64,000 nucleotides of DNA from Agelaius tricolor (Eukaryota > Chordata > Aves > Passeriformes > Icteridae): the NCBI GenBank assembly GCA_023055355.1, contig JALJCS010000001.1, positions 21,849,881 through 21,913,880 on the forward strand. The letters run 5' to 3'. Positions 46,234 to 58,200 of this stretch are shown here, one piece after another. The position numbers and the translations under genes were made by a program. Under the pieces are notes generated by a model. That model was not told the origin of the DNA, ran no database searches, and worked only from the letters and a program-made list of their open reading frames with translations. Each line of letters begins with the position of its first letter. The first letter of the stretch is position 1.

Positions 46234-46371
46234 AGCTCCGGCCCCGAACCCTGCCCGGCCCGCGGACACGCTGCCCACGGCACGCTGTGTGCGGTGGAAG
46301 CATGCCGCGGACCCACCCGGATCTCGGGCGGAGGGGGCTCTCCCGCTGGCCTCACGGCCCTCTCGTTGATA

Positions 46372-46866
46372 TTAGCACCTAATCCAGCTCCCAGCGAAGT
46401 CAGTGAAGCGAGTCCTATTCACTTGAAGAAGGGTACAACTGAGGTGATTAGGTGATTTTGCTCTCCTCCTGAACATCAGTGGCTTTTCCCAGCCTCTAAG
46501 ATTTGCTGTTGGTTTTGTTTGTTAGGTTTTGGGGTTTTTTTTAACTTATATGCCTAACCATAAGTTTTCTTGTGCCATAGAAAGTGTCTGGTTTTATCAC
46601 ATCTGGAAGATTTCTGTCTGCCAAAAGACCAAGAAATACTTCCATGCTCCATTGCTATTCAGTAATATTGTGAAAATCATAGTTATCTCAGGAAATAGCT
46701 TTTAAGTATCTTCAGGAGAAGCTGCTTGTTATCCCTGCAAGCTTCTCCTTTGGAGTCTGGAGGAGCACAGTGAGCAGGGAATATACTGACTGCATTAGCA
46801 GAATAGTTAGTGGGGTAATCTGAAACTTATTTCACACCAGGGTGATGAAGTGCCACTGAGAGGAGC
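46372..46866 (-). repeat. Right arm of large imperfect inverted repeat, upstream of SMYD2
   Basis: The partner of 44286-44769 in opposite orientation. It lies just upstream of the CpG island on the SMYD2 strand. The two arms are separated by about 1.6 kb holding exon 1, the island and the minisatellite. The copies may come from an unknown dispersed repeat or from a local inverted duplication. Confidence 0.9.
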
Positions 46867-46869
46867 AGC

Positions 46870-49800
46870 AAGGCCTCCCAGATCAAGGCACCTCCGTCAT
46901 GAGCAGGTTTGCAGTTCAGGTCACAGGGAGCTCAGGTGTTGTGGCCTCCTGGATAGATAACCAGGGCAGGGAGAGAACGTGGCAAGCCCAGGCTCTCCCT
47001 GCAGGTTAATTGAGAGCCCCAGGCATGCTCAGGGGTGAGCCAGGTCCCAGGGGCAGCAGGAGACAAGGTGGGTGGGAGTCCCCAGGGAAGCTGGACAGGA
47101 AGATTAAGGTGTAGCTGTGCCCTCAGGGCCCTAACAATGCACTATTCCATCTAATCATTTATATCAGTTGCATATCTTTAACTTCTCTGATATTCTCATC
47201 CATCGTAACACGATGACATTAGTGGATTCACTGCAAAATTAATCTATCTTTCTGGACCAGCATTATTTGAATTAGTTAAAACATCACTGTTTTCATAAGG
47301 AAAGACTGAGCAATGAAAATAGGTCCAGTCCTTGAAAATCATCCTATCACCCTCAACAACTCAGCTAGATGTTGATCATGCCCAATTGCAGACCTGCAGG
47401 GATGGAATTAGGGTATCCAGCTAAAGTAAAAGGAGCAGTATCTAACCAAGTACCTCATCTAGTACATGAGGACTCCCATTTACATCCCAGTTCATTGTAG
47501 ATTGACGATGTCAAGCTCAAAGGTCTGGACTCTTAATTATAGACTATTCTATATCCAAGTATATTTAAAAATAGTTATTGATAATGTATGCACTTTAAGA
47601 ATGAATTAACATTCACTGGGAAACTGCCCTTATGGTCAATCCAGTTTGATTAATTTATAGATCCATTATAGCTAGACAAATAAAGTCACAGCTCCTAAAC
47701 CTACCTACTCTGACTTCTTACACTGCACAAGCTAGTAAATTCCTTGAACTAATCCCTGCTCAAAGTAGAGCAAAACTTCTAGGAAATAACTAGTCTTGAT
47801 TTTAAAATGTTCTTAATAAGTGGTTTAAAAAAAAAAAAAAAAAACAAACCCTAGTAATATATATATATATAGACTTTATTTTCCCTTAAAATTGCCCAGT
47901 TGTTCCTTCAGCTGCTGTATCTTGTCATAGCATTTTAAACTATTTTGAAATATTCTCAGCTTTTTTTTCTCTCTACATCAGTAAAATGAAATGGTTAAGC
48001 ATTTGCTTCTGAAATCTGAAAACAGTGTGATATATTCCAGTAGTGAAATCCTGGTCACACTGACAGTGTGAAATTAGTGACAAATTCCTACAGTTTTTCC
48101 AGAAGTCAGCATTTAATTTGTGTTTCAAATTACGCTGTGTCCAAATAAAAAAGGTCTACAACAACTTGTGTCTATCAACTCGATGATCTTGAAGGTGTTT
48201 CCCAGCCTTAATGGTTCTCTGATGTTCATTATCAGACCACTTCTAAACAATAACTTGTGCTTTTCTAAGATCGTGTGGGTTCACTGATGAGAAGGTTGTG
48301 AGAAGGTGTCTTTTGGGGGGAACCAGCTGGAATGATGGCAAATGGTATCACACTTCTGTTCCACATTATCACCCTTGTAAAACAGATGACAATTTGATTA
48401 TGCCTCAGGTAATGAGGAAAAATTCAAATTTCAGTAGGTCTCTTTTTTAATAAAGAGTCATTTAGTTTTAAAAACAAAAATAATAATTTACTAAGTAGGC
48501 TTTATTCCACCCTGAAAGATATTGCTTTCCAAAAGATAATGCCTGGATTTATTCACAAGAGTGAAATTCAGCACCGGCCTGCAGTCCCATTCAAACCCTC
48601 CAGGAGAAATTCAACCAGCTGCCTGCATAGCTTTTTGCTTCCTTTGGATGTTTTCAAAAATAAAACTGGTTTGATAAGTTATTAATGAAAACAGTTTGGT
48701 GACTACTTTGTTATTTATCCCATCCCCGGTTTTCTGTATTTATACAAAACCTGTAAATAAAACATATTCTTTTGGATCTCCCTATTTTATGTGTTTTTAT
48801 ACCATGTTCATCAGAAAATCTGAGCGTGGGTTTTTATGAATCAATATGAATGCCTAAATAAATAATGTTTTATTGCAAAACACAGACTTAGTAATCAACT
48901 CATGAAGACTCTCAAGGCTTTAGCCATATAAATATGCATGCAAAAGCTGAATGAACAGTCAACCAGGGAGTTTCCTGCAACCAGAAAAAGACTGGAGTTC
49001 TCTCTCTCTCCACTGTTCACAAGATGAGTGGAGAGTCCGTGCTTGCAGAATGTGTTGAAGACCTGGCAGGATTGGATGATAAAATACTTTGCTAAATTAT
49101 ACCTTGCATCTGCAGAGACTTGTACTTCTCATCTCTTGTGTCTTTTTTTAATTTCTGTTGTGTCTGCTTTAAATAAGAAAGATAATGGCTCATGAAAGGA
49201 TGTGAAGTAGGGTGTAGGTTTAAGAAAGTCACAGAACAAAGTGTTGTGCCAGGTCTTTGAATTTCTTAAAATTAAGGAGTCTTTAGAAGCAGAGCTGTTC
49301 ACCTTCACTCACAACCTTGGAGCTGCTCTATGGAAAACCTTCTGTGTTTGACAGGGAAAGATGTATCCCTGTTAGTCACTTTTAGTTAGGCTTAATCACT
49401 TAATCTTGCAGAAAGGGTAGCGCCGCAGCGCAGCCTGCTCTCTCCAGGAACGGCTGCATGCCCCGTGCCCAGAGCTGTCTTTTTGTGTTCGTGTCACCGC
49501 AGACTTTAGCCAGAAAGGTTCTGAACTTGGAAAGGGAGCACGGAGTCACTGGCTAAGACACAGGGCCCCGAGCAAACTGGAGGGGGAGCTAGGAATAAAC
49601 AATAAAATCAGCTACAGGGTAGGTACAAGAAACAATCATAGGCCAGCAGCCTATGGGGAGAGAAAGGACAATGGAAACGGTATATAACCTTTTCTATATT
49701 TAATACAATTATTTCCAGAGAGATCTGGTATAGTAACCTTGTCTTTTTTATCCTTTGTATTTTTTTTTCCTGTACCTCTTGGTACCATCAGCTGCTTTCA

Positions 49801-51030
49801 GCTCACCAGTCCAGGTGCTCACAACAGGGGCAGCTGGAAGCACATCCCACAGTGTAGTGTAAGTAATGAAAAACTCAGCCTAAGCTGGTTTAGTAAGTTT
49901 TGTGGGTAGATCTCATGGCTTGTCCTAACCTCTGTCCTGCTGTAGCTAGGCAGCTGTTTCTGGTATCTTTGCAATTTATGGGTAGTTTGGGTTCAGATTT
50001 GCACCTTTTTAGCCAGTGAGTGCATTATTAGTTTTGAACCAGAGATTAAGTGTGAATGTAAAAACTCAGCAGGAGCTGGGAAATGCTGCCTTTCAAAGAA
50101 GAAAAATGCAGTTGATCACTTTTAGGAAATAACCTGCAAGGTGGGAGGGAGTTCAGGGATGGCAGTGAGTTCAGAATTCAGGGGGGGCTGCAAGGATAGT
50201 GTGTCACCCATACATCTCTAGGCAGATGTGCTCCCAGCCCTGGAGGGGCCTGGGTGTGACATTCAAAATCTGTCCTCATGTTATCTTCTACATCTGTGCC
50301 ACTAATTGTTGACATGTTGACAGTGTTGACATTGCCCACTACTGAAACACAAACAAAAATACTCTAGAGATGCTGTGGTTCTGTTGACAGTCAGAATTTT
50401 GTTCCCAGTCAGAGAGGACTGGTGGAAGTGGAGAAGATGGGCAACCCTATGGAGATGTCTGACTTCTCTTTAGAGACATTGTGACATTAAAGACCCAGAG
50501 ATCTAGAAAGAGGTTCCTAATTTAATTTTCTTTTTTCTGAAAAGAACAAACTCCTCACTGCCCTCACCTATCAGATGCCTCCTGCAGTTTTATCAGTATT
50601 AACATCCCTACTGCAAGTGCAGAACTAGAAGTAAAGACTCAAGTTTCTGCCTAATATATGGAAGTGATTTTCCTGGGTTAAACATATTGTAATCCACTCG
50701 TTTGAAGTTTACAAGCATTTTTAGTATGTCATTATAGAAAGCCTATACACAAATGTCCAAAGACAAAAAGTGACAGCAGCACAAATGTGGTTTCAGGAAC
50801 ATATCATGATGACAGAGCTGGATGACTGTGGGGAGCAGGCAAGGGCAGCAGTTAGGTGTGAATGTGACACTCAACACTCAGATACTTGCAGTTCACAATT
50901 TGCTTTTATCAGAATCAGCAACCTCACAACTGCCTTTCTGTGCTAACTCCAGCCTGCCCCTGGCAGACCTGCATTAACCTTTGCTTATGGAGCCACGGCA
51001 GGACTCAAGCAAATAAAAAAACATATTATG
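46870..51030. other. Intergenic, upstream of SMYD2
   Basis: No gene recognised. It includes an A-run and TA repeat at 47827-47872 and a slightly GC-richer patch near 49420-49570. A 23-codon ORF at 49024-49095 lies downstream of a TATAAATA-like motif (about 48926) but has no other support. Confidence 0.7.
47827..47872. repeat. A-run and (TA)n microsatellite
   Basis: About 17 consecutive A bases followed by CAAACCCTAGTA and a TATATATATATATATA run. Confidence 0.85.
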
Positions 51031-51031
51031 T

Positions 51032-51115
51032 CAGATTCCCCATTGGTGTAAATTAGCATCTCTCCACTGACTTTGAAGGAGTGGGACCTGCTTGCTCAAG
51101 TTGAGGATCATACCC
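51032..51115. repeat. Old amniote palindromic repeat trace
   Basis: GATTCCCCATTGGTGTAAAT then TAGCATCTCTCCACTGACTT resembles from memory a short, partly palindromic repeat abundant in reptile and bird genomes, typified by GTGTAAATTGG and CTCCATTGACTTCAATGG. The match is imperfect. Confidence 0.45.
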
Positions 51116-52044
51116 AGTGCTCCTGTAGCATCATTAAGTTGTCACATTCTTCCCCTGCCTCTCCTTTTGTTGTCTAGCTGCAACTTTTCTGAGTTGAGGA
51201 CTAGAGAAGGGTCTTTGATCCTCTGATAACTCCTTGAGGCTCCCTAGGATAATTGGCCAGGACACTTTCTGAATTATCCAGGGTCATTTTATCCTGCCCT
51301 TTTACTTGGAGAGGGATTACAAGCAAGAGAAAAATCTTGGAGCTTTCACAGATGCAGACGACCTACACGAGTGCTGCTGTGTGTAGTAGGTCAGGCACCC
51401 CTCGTGACATGAGGGACACCCCATTGCCACCAGGCTGTATTTAACCTCTCCTGCTACTGATGTGGAAACAGAAGCCCTTCAGGGTGACCTGGGCCCTAAG
51501 ACTGCCTAACTCTTTTTTCCGAGCACACTGGGAGTGCTGAAAAAGGAAAGTATGTGAGCTGCTTTTCTGCTGATGGAGGTATTTACTCACTGCAACCAAG
51601 CAATAGCTCCATATTTTATAAAGTTCTCATGGTAAGGCATTTTCTTCAGCTCTAACAATGAGTTTTGCGGCTATTCTTTAAACCTCTGGGGTTTTTTTCA
51701 GCATTGTGAAGCATAGGATCACTGAAAATGTGAAGAGTTTCAGTAGCCACACCAATGTTGTAAAAAGATGTATCATCACATCTATGTACATATTGGTTAC
51801 TTTTCTATTTGTTTTTGCAAAGATTGCATTAGCAATACAATCAACAGTAATTTATACTTAACCCAGCTACAAAAATATTCAATGCTATGCCTAAGAATGA
51901 CCCTTTCCCAGCCATGCTAAAAATATCTATATTCAATAATGACTTCCCAGAGATAAAACATTTTTGAGATTTGCTGCTTAATAAAAGCATTGTTCTGCTA
52001 GGGGGTATTCCACCAGGGCTGTACAATATTTTTTTTTTTTTAAA
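51116..52044. other. Intergenic, no gene seen
   Basis: AT-rich sequence with no recognised gene. The right part (about 51840-52044) may belong to the adjoining old LINE but is too diverged for me to say. Confidence 0.6.
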
Positions 52045-52840
52045 TCAGAATGTTTTGCAAAATTAAATCAAATGCCTTACAAATGTCTCAGTATATCACA
52101 CTGAGGCAGTTACCTTTTTAACCAAATTTGTAATCTAATCAGGTTTGTCTGACAAGACCTATTTTCCATAAAACCATGCTGACTGGCATTAATTACTTCC
52201 TGTCCTTTCATTCTTTATCACTTGAATCCCATATTCTATTATTTTGCTCCCCCCTCACCTCCTCTCCAGTTTGAAGTTAGGTTCACTGGCTTGTATTTAC
52301 CAAGGTCGTCATGTTCGTCCTTGCTGAATACTGGCAAAACATCAGTCTTCTTCCAGTCTTCTGGAATTTCTGTGTTATTTCAAGACCTATTAAAAATTAA
52401 CATGTGGAAGGAAGAATCTCCTCCACCAACTATTTGAGACTCCTCAGGTGCAAGTTATCTGGGCCTGATGAATTACAGGTTTTTATCACAAGTAGATATT
52501 TAACATCCTATTTGGTTACTAATGGACTGAAAAAGGCTTTGGCTGCCTGATATGATACTGCTGTTATCCTGCTTTTTCTGAATCAAGGAGAGACATATTT
52601 ATTGAATATGGCTTTCTTCATTATTAATGATTTTACCACCTTCATCTAGTTCCTGGCAAATTCCATTGCTGGGATTTCTGCTGTGTATCATGTACTTCAC
52701 ACACTCCTTCTTTTCCCTCTGCTGCATATACAGGTATCTTAATCTTCAGTGTCCTCTGTGTCATAATTTTCCTTTATCTTCCTTTTTACTGCAGACTACT
52801 ACTCCTCCTTCTAATCTCTTCTCCAACAAAATGAAGTAAC
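52045..52840 (-). mobile_element. Old CR1/L3-type LINE fragment, reverse transcriptase region
   Basis: On the - strand this matches the reverse transcriptase region of amniote CR1/L3 LINEs. The + strand shows CTTCTTCCAGTCTTCTGGAA, CATAAAACCATGCTGACTGG, GGTGCAAGTTATCTGGGCCT and ACCACCTTCATCTAGT in the expected order. The corresponding protein signatures (EDWKKANV, HGFMEN-like, YLDFCKAFD-like) are broken by frameshifts and stops. It is dead and truncated at both ends, and more diverged than the CR1 copy at 54195-55205. Confidence 0.8.
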
Positions 52841-54194
52841 AGCGGGAAGGAGGGAGAACTGTAACTAATATTGTTCTTACTTTCTTCCCTCACTGTCCTG
52901 GTTCAATTTCATGAATGAAAAAAAAAAACAAAAACAATGCATTGAGTGGATGGATTTTGGAAACCAAAGAGCATCCTTTGAGTATACCAGCTCCCCCTTT
53001 CAGGGTGTGATTCCCTATTTCTGAAGAGCCCGTCTTTCAGCAGGCTGATTCATGTCCACACGTGTTTTCTCTGTCAACCACCTTTGCTGCTTTTCCTTCT
53101 GTGCCTGCTTTTCTTCATGGACAGCAGCAGAGAGCACACAGATTTTGCTGAGACAAGAGCCACCATCCATCATCAGATGACAGGTACTTCTATTTCTTGG
53201 AAGAGGAAACCTGGTCCAGCAGAGTACTAAATATTTGTAGAGGGACACTGTGGTGAGAAGTATCACACAAGCAGCAGCTGGAAGCTTCCAGATGTGTTAA
53301 TATGGAAATGTGGTGCTCTCCCACCTCTGCATTAGGTACCAGAGTGCATTTGAAAATTAAGTCAGATATAGAGTATTTTTATTACAATCAGTGGCTTTGG
53401 GAATTCTCATTACTTGGAAAAAAAAATTTGATGGTCATTTAGCAGATGGGAGAAAAAAAAATGTAGAAAGGACTTGGGAGTTTTGCTCTGGGCCTGGGCT
53501 AGTGAGCCTTTGGCCCATGGAGAGCACTCTTGATTTGTGGTGTTTGCTCAATGTTTATAGAATAATATGTCCTGAAGCTGCAGCCCCTGTGGTGCTGGTT
53601 CCATGGGGCAGAGTTCTGTGAGCTCAGGGATGTGGCACTGGGAATACTAGAAGGGCTGGATGTTGGATGTGCACCTATAATATGGTGCAGTCTTGTCTGT
53701 GTTGCCTTTGGGAATGCTTTCTGGAGAAAACCATCTGTCACATGGCCATTGCACTCTTTTGGGGATGCTCTTGGAATGATCCAGAATCGAGACAGAATAA
53801 GTGTGAACTGATCAGGGATTTCAGGTATTCAGCACTATGGAGAATTGTGCTGTGAAAGTATTTTACATACAGACAAGTACATTTTAGATAAATTCTCACA
53901 TCTCCCTTGTCCATTGTCAGTGCCTATTAGCTTTCAGGGCTAAGAGAATGGCAATAGCAATAATAATAGTAGTGATAAAACTGTAAGAACTTGTATCTTA
54001 AGTGTGACTGCCTTGCAGGTTTATATCACTGACAGGCCTCTCAATGGGGTGAGAAAGGCTGTGTGGGGCTTGGAGCTGGCAGAATCTACATATGCCATTG
54101 GAGAACCTGGTAAATGAACTTCAGAGCCCAAGCATGTAAAGGGACCAGTATGGCAGATATGATTGACCAGATGGAAAAGCAAATGTTCTTTAAG
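52841..54194. other. Intergenic, no gene seen
   Basis: No gene or repeat family recognised. A minus-strand ORF near 53015-53266 ends in a charged Lys/Glu/Arg-rich tail, but has no convincing splice acceptor and is not called. Confidence 0.6.
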
Positions 54195-54564
54195 ACAGCA
54201 ATTTGGAGAATCCCAATCTTTTAGATTGTCCTTTCTCTACCTACCCTTATACAGAGTTGCTCTCCATCTCTCTTGTAGGTCCCTTTAGATCCATAAAGGC
54301 TTCTGTAAGATCTCCCTCGAGCTTTCTGTTCTCCAGGATGAACAACCCAAACTCCCTCAGTTTGTCTTTGCATAACAGAGGTGCTCCAGCCGTGAGATCT
54401 TGGTTGTGGACTCATTACAACAGATCAATGTCCTTCCTCCATTGGGAGCTGGACAGAAAACCTCGGGTGGGGTCTCACCAGAGCAGAGCAGAGCAGAGCA
54501 GAGCAGAGCAGAGCAGAGCAGAGCAGAGCAGAGGGGCAATCACCGCCCTGGACCTGCTGCCTAT
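54195..54564 (-). mobile_element. CR1 LINE, 3' part (left piece)
   Basis: The + strand reads CTTTCTGTTCTCCAGGATGA, ACAACCCAAACTCCCTCAGT, AGAGGTGCTCCAGCC and GGTGGGGTCTCACCAGAGCA, the standard reverse complement of an avian CR1 end. The element continues at 55000-55205 after an insertion. The internal GAGCA run at 54481-54530 expands a motif present once in typical CR1 (CAGAGCAGAG). Confidence 0.9.
54481..54530. repeat. (GAGCA)10 microsatellite born inside CR1
   Basis: Ten perfect 5-bp units, GAGCAGAGCAGAGCAGAGCA and so on, lying exactly where CR1 carries a short CCAGAGCAGAGNAGAGGGGC motif. Because 5 bp is not a multiple of 3, it keeps several frames open and produces artificial QSRAE-repeat ORFs. 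Confidence 0.95.
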
Positions 54565-54990
54565 TGCAACCCTGGTAGGGCCCTGACGAAGGAGGCATGA
54601 TAAGGAGGACTCCATGGATATCAGAAGGCTAATTAATTACTTTATTGTACTATATTATTCTATATATCCAAAACTGAATCTGCCAAGCACTCAACCCTGC
54701 ACACAACTGCTCTGCACTGCACTCAGTCTCGTGACTGTCACCTGACAGTCCCAGCACACACACACTCTTGGCCCTGATAGGCCAAGGAAACAAAACACCA
54801 TGATTTTGGGTAAACAAAACACCATGACTTTGGGTAAACAATATCCATATTGCATTCTACTTTTGCACAAACACAGGCACAGCAAATAATAAGAATTGTG
54901 TTTTCTTTCTCTGTGTTCAGTGAAACCCAGAAATATTCTTGGGAAGAATTGTGCCTTGCTTTTTTCTGTGAAGAGAAATGTGGGGCTGCA
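54565..54990 (-). mobile_element. 426-bp LTR-like insertion splitting a CR1
   Basis: The insertion interrupts CR1 cleanly. It has TG...CA ends with short imperfect inverted termini (TGCAACCC / TGCAGCCC read inward). The flanks GCTGCCTAT (54556-54564) and GCTGCCCAT (54991-54999) look like a duplicated target, although 9 bp is longer than retroviral duplications usually are. On the - strand it shows a 24-bp direct repeat in the upstream part (54788-54835), an AT-rich TATA-like stretch and an AATAAA (54641-54646). This order fits the U3-R-U5 layout of a solo endogenous retrovirus LTR. The family is not identified and no viral gene is present. Confidence 0.6.
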
Positions 54991-54999
54991 GCTGCCCAT

Positions 55000-55205
55000 G
55001 TTGCTTTGATGCAGCCCAGTGCATAGCTGGCTTTCTGGTCTGCCAGGGTGCATTTTTTTGTCAGGTTGTGTTGAGCTTCTCACCCACCAACGCCCCCATG
55101 TCCTCTGAAGGACTGCTCTCAATCCCTTCATCCCCCAGCTTGTACTGGTGCTTGGGATCACCCTGACTCATGTGCACGATCTTGCTCTGGGCCTCACTGA
55201 ACTTC
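55000..55205 (-). mobile_element. CR1 LINE (right piece)
   Basis: This continues the CR1 of 54195-54564: GCTTTGATGCAGCCCAGTGC, GCTGGCTTTCTGG, TTGAGCTTCTCACCCACCAA and TGAACTTCATGGA on the + strand, the usual reverse complement of CR1 ORF2 coding sequence. It stops near 55205, as expected for 5'-truncated copies. Confidence 0.9.
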
Positions 55206-58200
55206 ATGGATCTATTTACATGTTATTTTACTCTGTTTCATCAAAATAATAATAAACACAACCAGCAATTCATGGACAAATACATCAATCATTTATTCTG
55301 TCCCAGAAAATGACTGTGTTAACAAAGTCAGGATTTTTTCAAACACTAGAAAACTAGGAACAGAAATCTGCATTCCCAAAGATTAATATTACACTTTTCC
55401 TCCAGTTCTAGAAGGGGAGTAGGGATTCTCCATACTTCAAGAAATATCTTAAGGAACAAAAGAAAGAGAACAGGAGATGCATTGGGATTGCAGTACTGAG
55501 AGTTGAAAACTGTATTCAGCTGGACCACAGTACCAACTTCAGCAAACACACTCACAAAGAGAATGAGACTCCACTGCTCAGTCAGTCTGGGAAACAGTGT
55601 TGAAATCACAGCTCATCAGTTAAAACATCTCCAGAGAAAATCCACAGAGACAAAACTTTCTTAAAGAGGGAAAAGAAAGAAACCGAGTCAATGCAAAGCT
55701 GCTTCTCAAGGGAATTATGTGAAAAAGGAAAAGTTCTGAAATGTATGCAGGAACTAGATGAATTGAAGTGATCATGAAAGCAGTAAGACATAATACAGTC
55801 ATCTCAGGAATGAAATAAAGATTTCATAATAAAACTAAGTGGATACACAATCCACATTAACACTTAGGGAATTTGAACTTATCCCTTTTTATGACATCTG
55901 ATGATGCTTTGGATGGTATTGAATTGTGATTTATGTGTTCAGAAACCTTTTTATACCATCAAAGGCATTCTTATGAACAAAATAAGCTCTTGATGAGTCA
56001 AAACTGACACAAAGTTTTTGTTTAATAAATGAAGTTAATCAACTCAAGGATTGCTCTTTTATATTTTCTATGTGTCCTTTTTTAAGACATTCTCATTTTA
56101 TCAAACCTTTCTGGGGTCCCTTCTCTTCAAGCCATAAAGATTGGCAAGGGTATCCTTGTGTCAAGAATCAGTGACTAAAAATAGTTGTCTCAAATTGATA
56201 AGCTAAATCTTGCCACTTTGCTTTAAGCTTCCCTCTCCTGCCTCTCTGAGATCAAAACACAGTTACTCTGTGAAATTTATGGAAGAGAAAAAAATAATAG
56301 ACCATGTGACCTTCATTGGATCAATTACCTTAACTTTTAGTCTTCTATAGATTTCTTAATATACCTAGAATTTGCCTGCGTAGATGTGGAATTACTTATT
56401 TTGATCACTAACTCCGTAAATGCAAAAAGTGAGTAATGAAAGTTATTTCTTAGGCAACAGCTCTTCAGTCACTGCAATTTTTATTGCTCATCATAAGACC
56501 ATACAGAATATCTTATGTTCCTTTTCCCTCTGAACACAATTGAATTGAAGACAATTTCATGTCTGGAGCCATGGCCATGCCAAGCAGGGACTAGTGAATC
56601 CAGTGTTGTTATAACACAGTTAACTTGGTGACCTTTGAATGAAAAATTCTATTTATGTTGCTGCCATTTCTCCAGTCCATTTTGGAATAATCTGGCCTCT
56701 AATTATTAGCTCAAACAATATTCTGAGCTATCTTTCCACAGTGGATTAGCACCTTCAGATTATAAAAGTATTAGATCACCATTGAAGTATCTGCTGGTTT
56801 TGTCCACTGATAAATATTAAGCAGCCTAAAACTCATGGAAATGATTTTGGAAATGGAAATGGATTAAAACTTGAGGCAAAACCACTGTATTCCAAAAAGA
56901 CGGATATGTAAGAATTACATCATAATTTTAGGACTGTGATGTGCCAAACACTTCGTTACTTCTTTTATCTGGGAGATAATTAACCCTTGCTCTACTTACT
57001 TCACCTTTCAACATAAAGTCCTGAGAGGACAGATGCCAAGAAAGGTTTCTGTAAGTGTTCATAATTTGGGCTTTACTTCTAAATTATAGGAAAAAAAGAT
57101 TGAAAGCTCATGTTTTTCTCCCTCTTCCACACTAGTGTTGTTTCATTGGCCTAATCAAGATGAGAAGGCAGTTGTAAATTTATATTTGTCTGGCTTTGAC
57201 ACTTTTCTCACTAATTTACTAAACTTCCTAGCCAGAAGACAAATAATGCTTTTGCCACGTATGGGAATTTCATATGCATAAAATCATGGAGTTGTAAGAA
57301 CACACCTTGTAATGTATATCTCTCTACATATTTTGTTAAAGGAAAACAGAAAGAGAGGGAAAGGGCTTGTTATAAGATAAGCCTTTTATGAAAAGTTCTG
57401 GATAACATAATTGGAATAGAAACAAGGGGGTCCTATAGAAATGTAACAGAACATTATAAAATTACTCTAAAACCTATGGAGCATTATATCTTTTATATGA
57501 AGTTTTTTGAGCCATTGTATAGAATATAACAGAAGAGCTATCTGAGCTATAGGATGGTAGGGGGAAAAAAAAAAAGCTGTAGAAATCGTTATGGTTTTGT
57601 GTTAGATTCCACAGGAGTTTTCCATAAGGGCTGGGCTGTTTCTGAGTGTATCCTGAGCGTGTTTCTTCTCTCTCTACTCCTGTGGCGAGCTGAACTTTGG
57701 TGTTAGTCTGCAGCACATTCTGAATGCACGAGTAGCCTTTTGTGGGGAAAAAAGAAGATAGTTCTCTGTCTCATTAATCTGCAGATTCATGTGGAAGTCT
57801 ATGCTGTCTTAAACTTTGTTGGCAGGTCACCATGCAGCTGCATGAACCATTGTGTTTGAGTTCTAAATGGGGATGTACAATAGGCACTGTACCTTCTGGT
57901 GTAAAACGTACACAGGAAATCACATACCACTACCATCAGCAACTGAGGTTTTGTATTATTTCAATGGACTGAGGGCCCTTTTTTTGCTGCACTAGGGAGC
58001 TAAGAAAGTGTACATAAAGGACAGCATAACAGCATCCTTGCCTGAGTTGGTAGAAATGAGAGAAACTTTTCTTTTTGGTGTTGTTGATGATGTCCAGGGC
58101 AAGTTGATTATGTATGAGCCACAAACACAAGATTAGTGGTATTATCTTAAAAAGATTACTTTTAGAAAGCCAAACAGGTCAGATATTTAGAATGCGCAAT

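Larger units (their letters stand above)
45600..46340 (-). promoter_or_regulatory. SMYD2: CpG island promoter of SMYD2
   Basis: An abrupt rise in GC and CpG density relative to both flanks. It covers the SMYD2 start codon, the exon 1 donor and about 450 bp upstream. It contains a CCG run near 45938-45956 and a GC-rich minisatellite. No TATA box is visible close upstream, as expected for a housekeeping island promoter. The transcription start cannot be placed from sequence. + strand ORFs through the island are by-products of its stop-free GC-rich composition. Confidence 0.85.

Noticed and set aside
45584..46455. Several ORFs of 181-264 codons on both strands over the CpG island
   Set aside because: They overlap each other in different frames and come from a stop-free, GC-rich 40-bp tandem repeat. 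Only the exon 1 frame from 45882 matches SMYD2.
53015..53266. Minus-strand ORF with a Lys/Glu/Arg-rich tail (HEEKQAQKEKQQRWLTEKTR)
   Set aside because: It looks coding-like, but there is no convincing acceptor, no recognised family and no link to the exon-like segment at 60.9 kb.
54203..54600. ORFs containing repeated QSRAE / EQSRA units
   Set aside because: They are translations of the (GAGCA)n microsatellite within a CR1 antisense copy.
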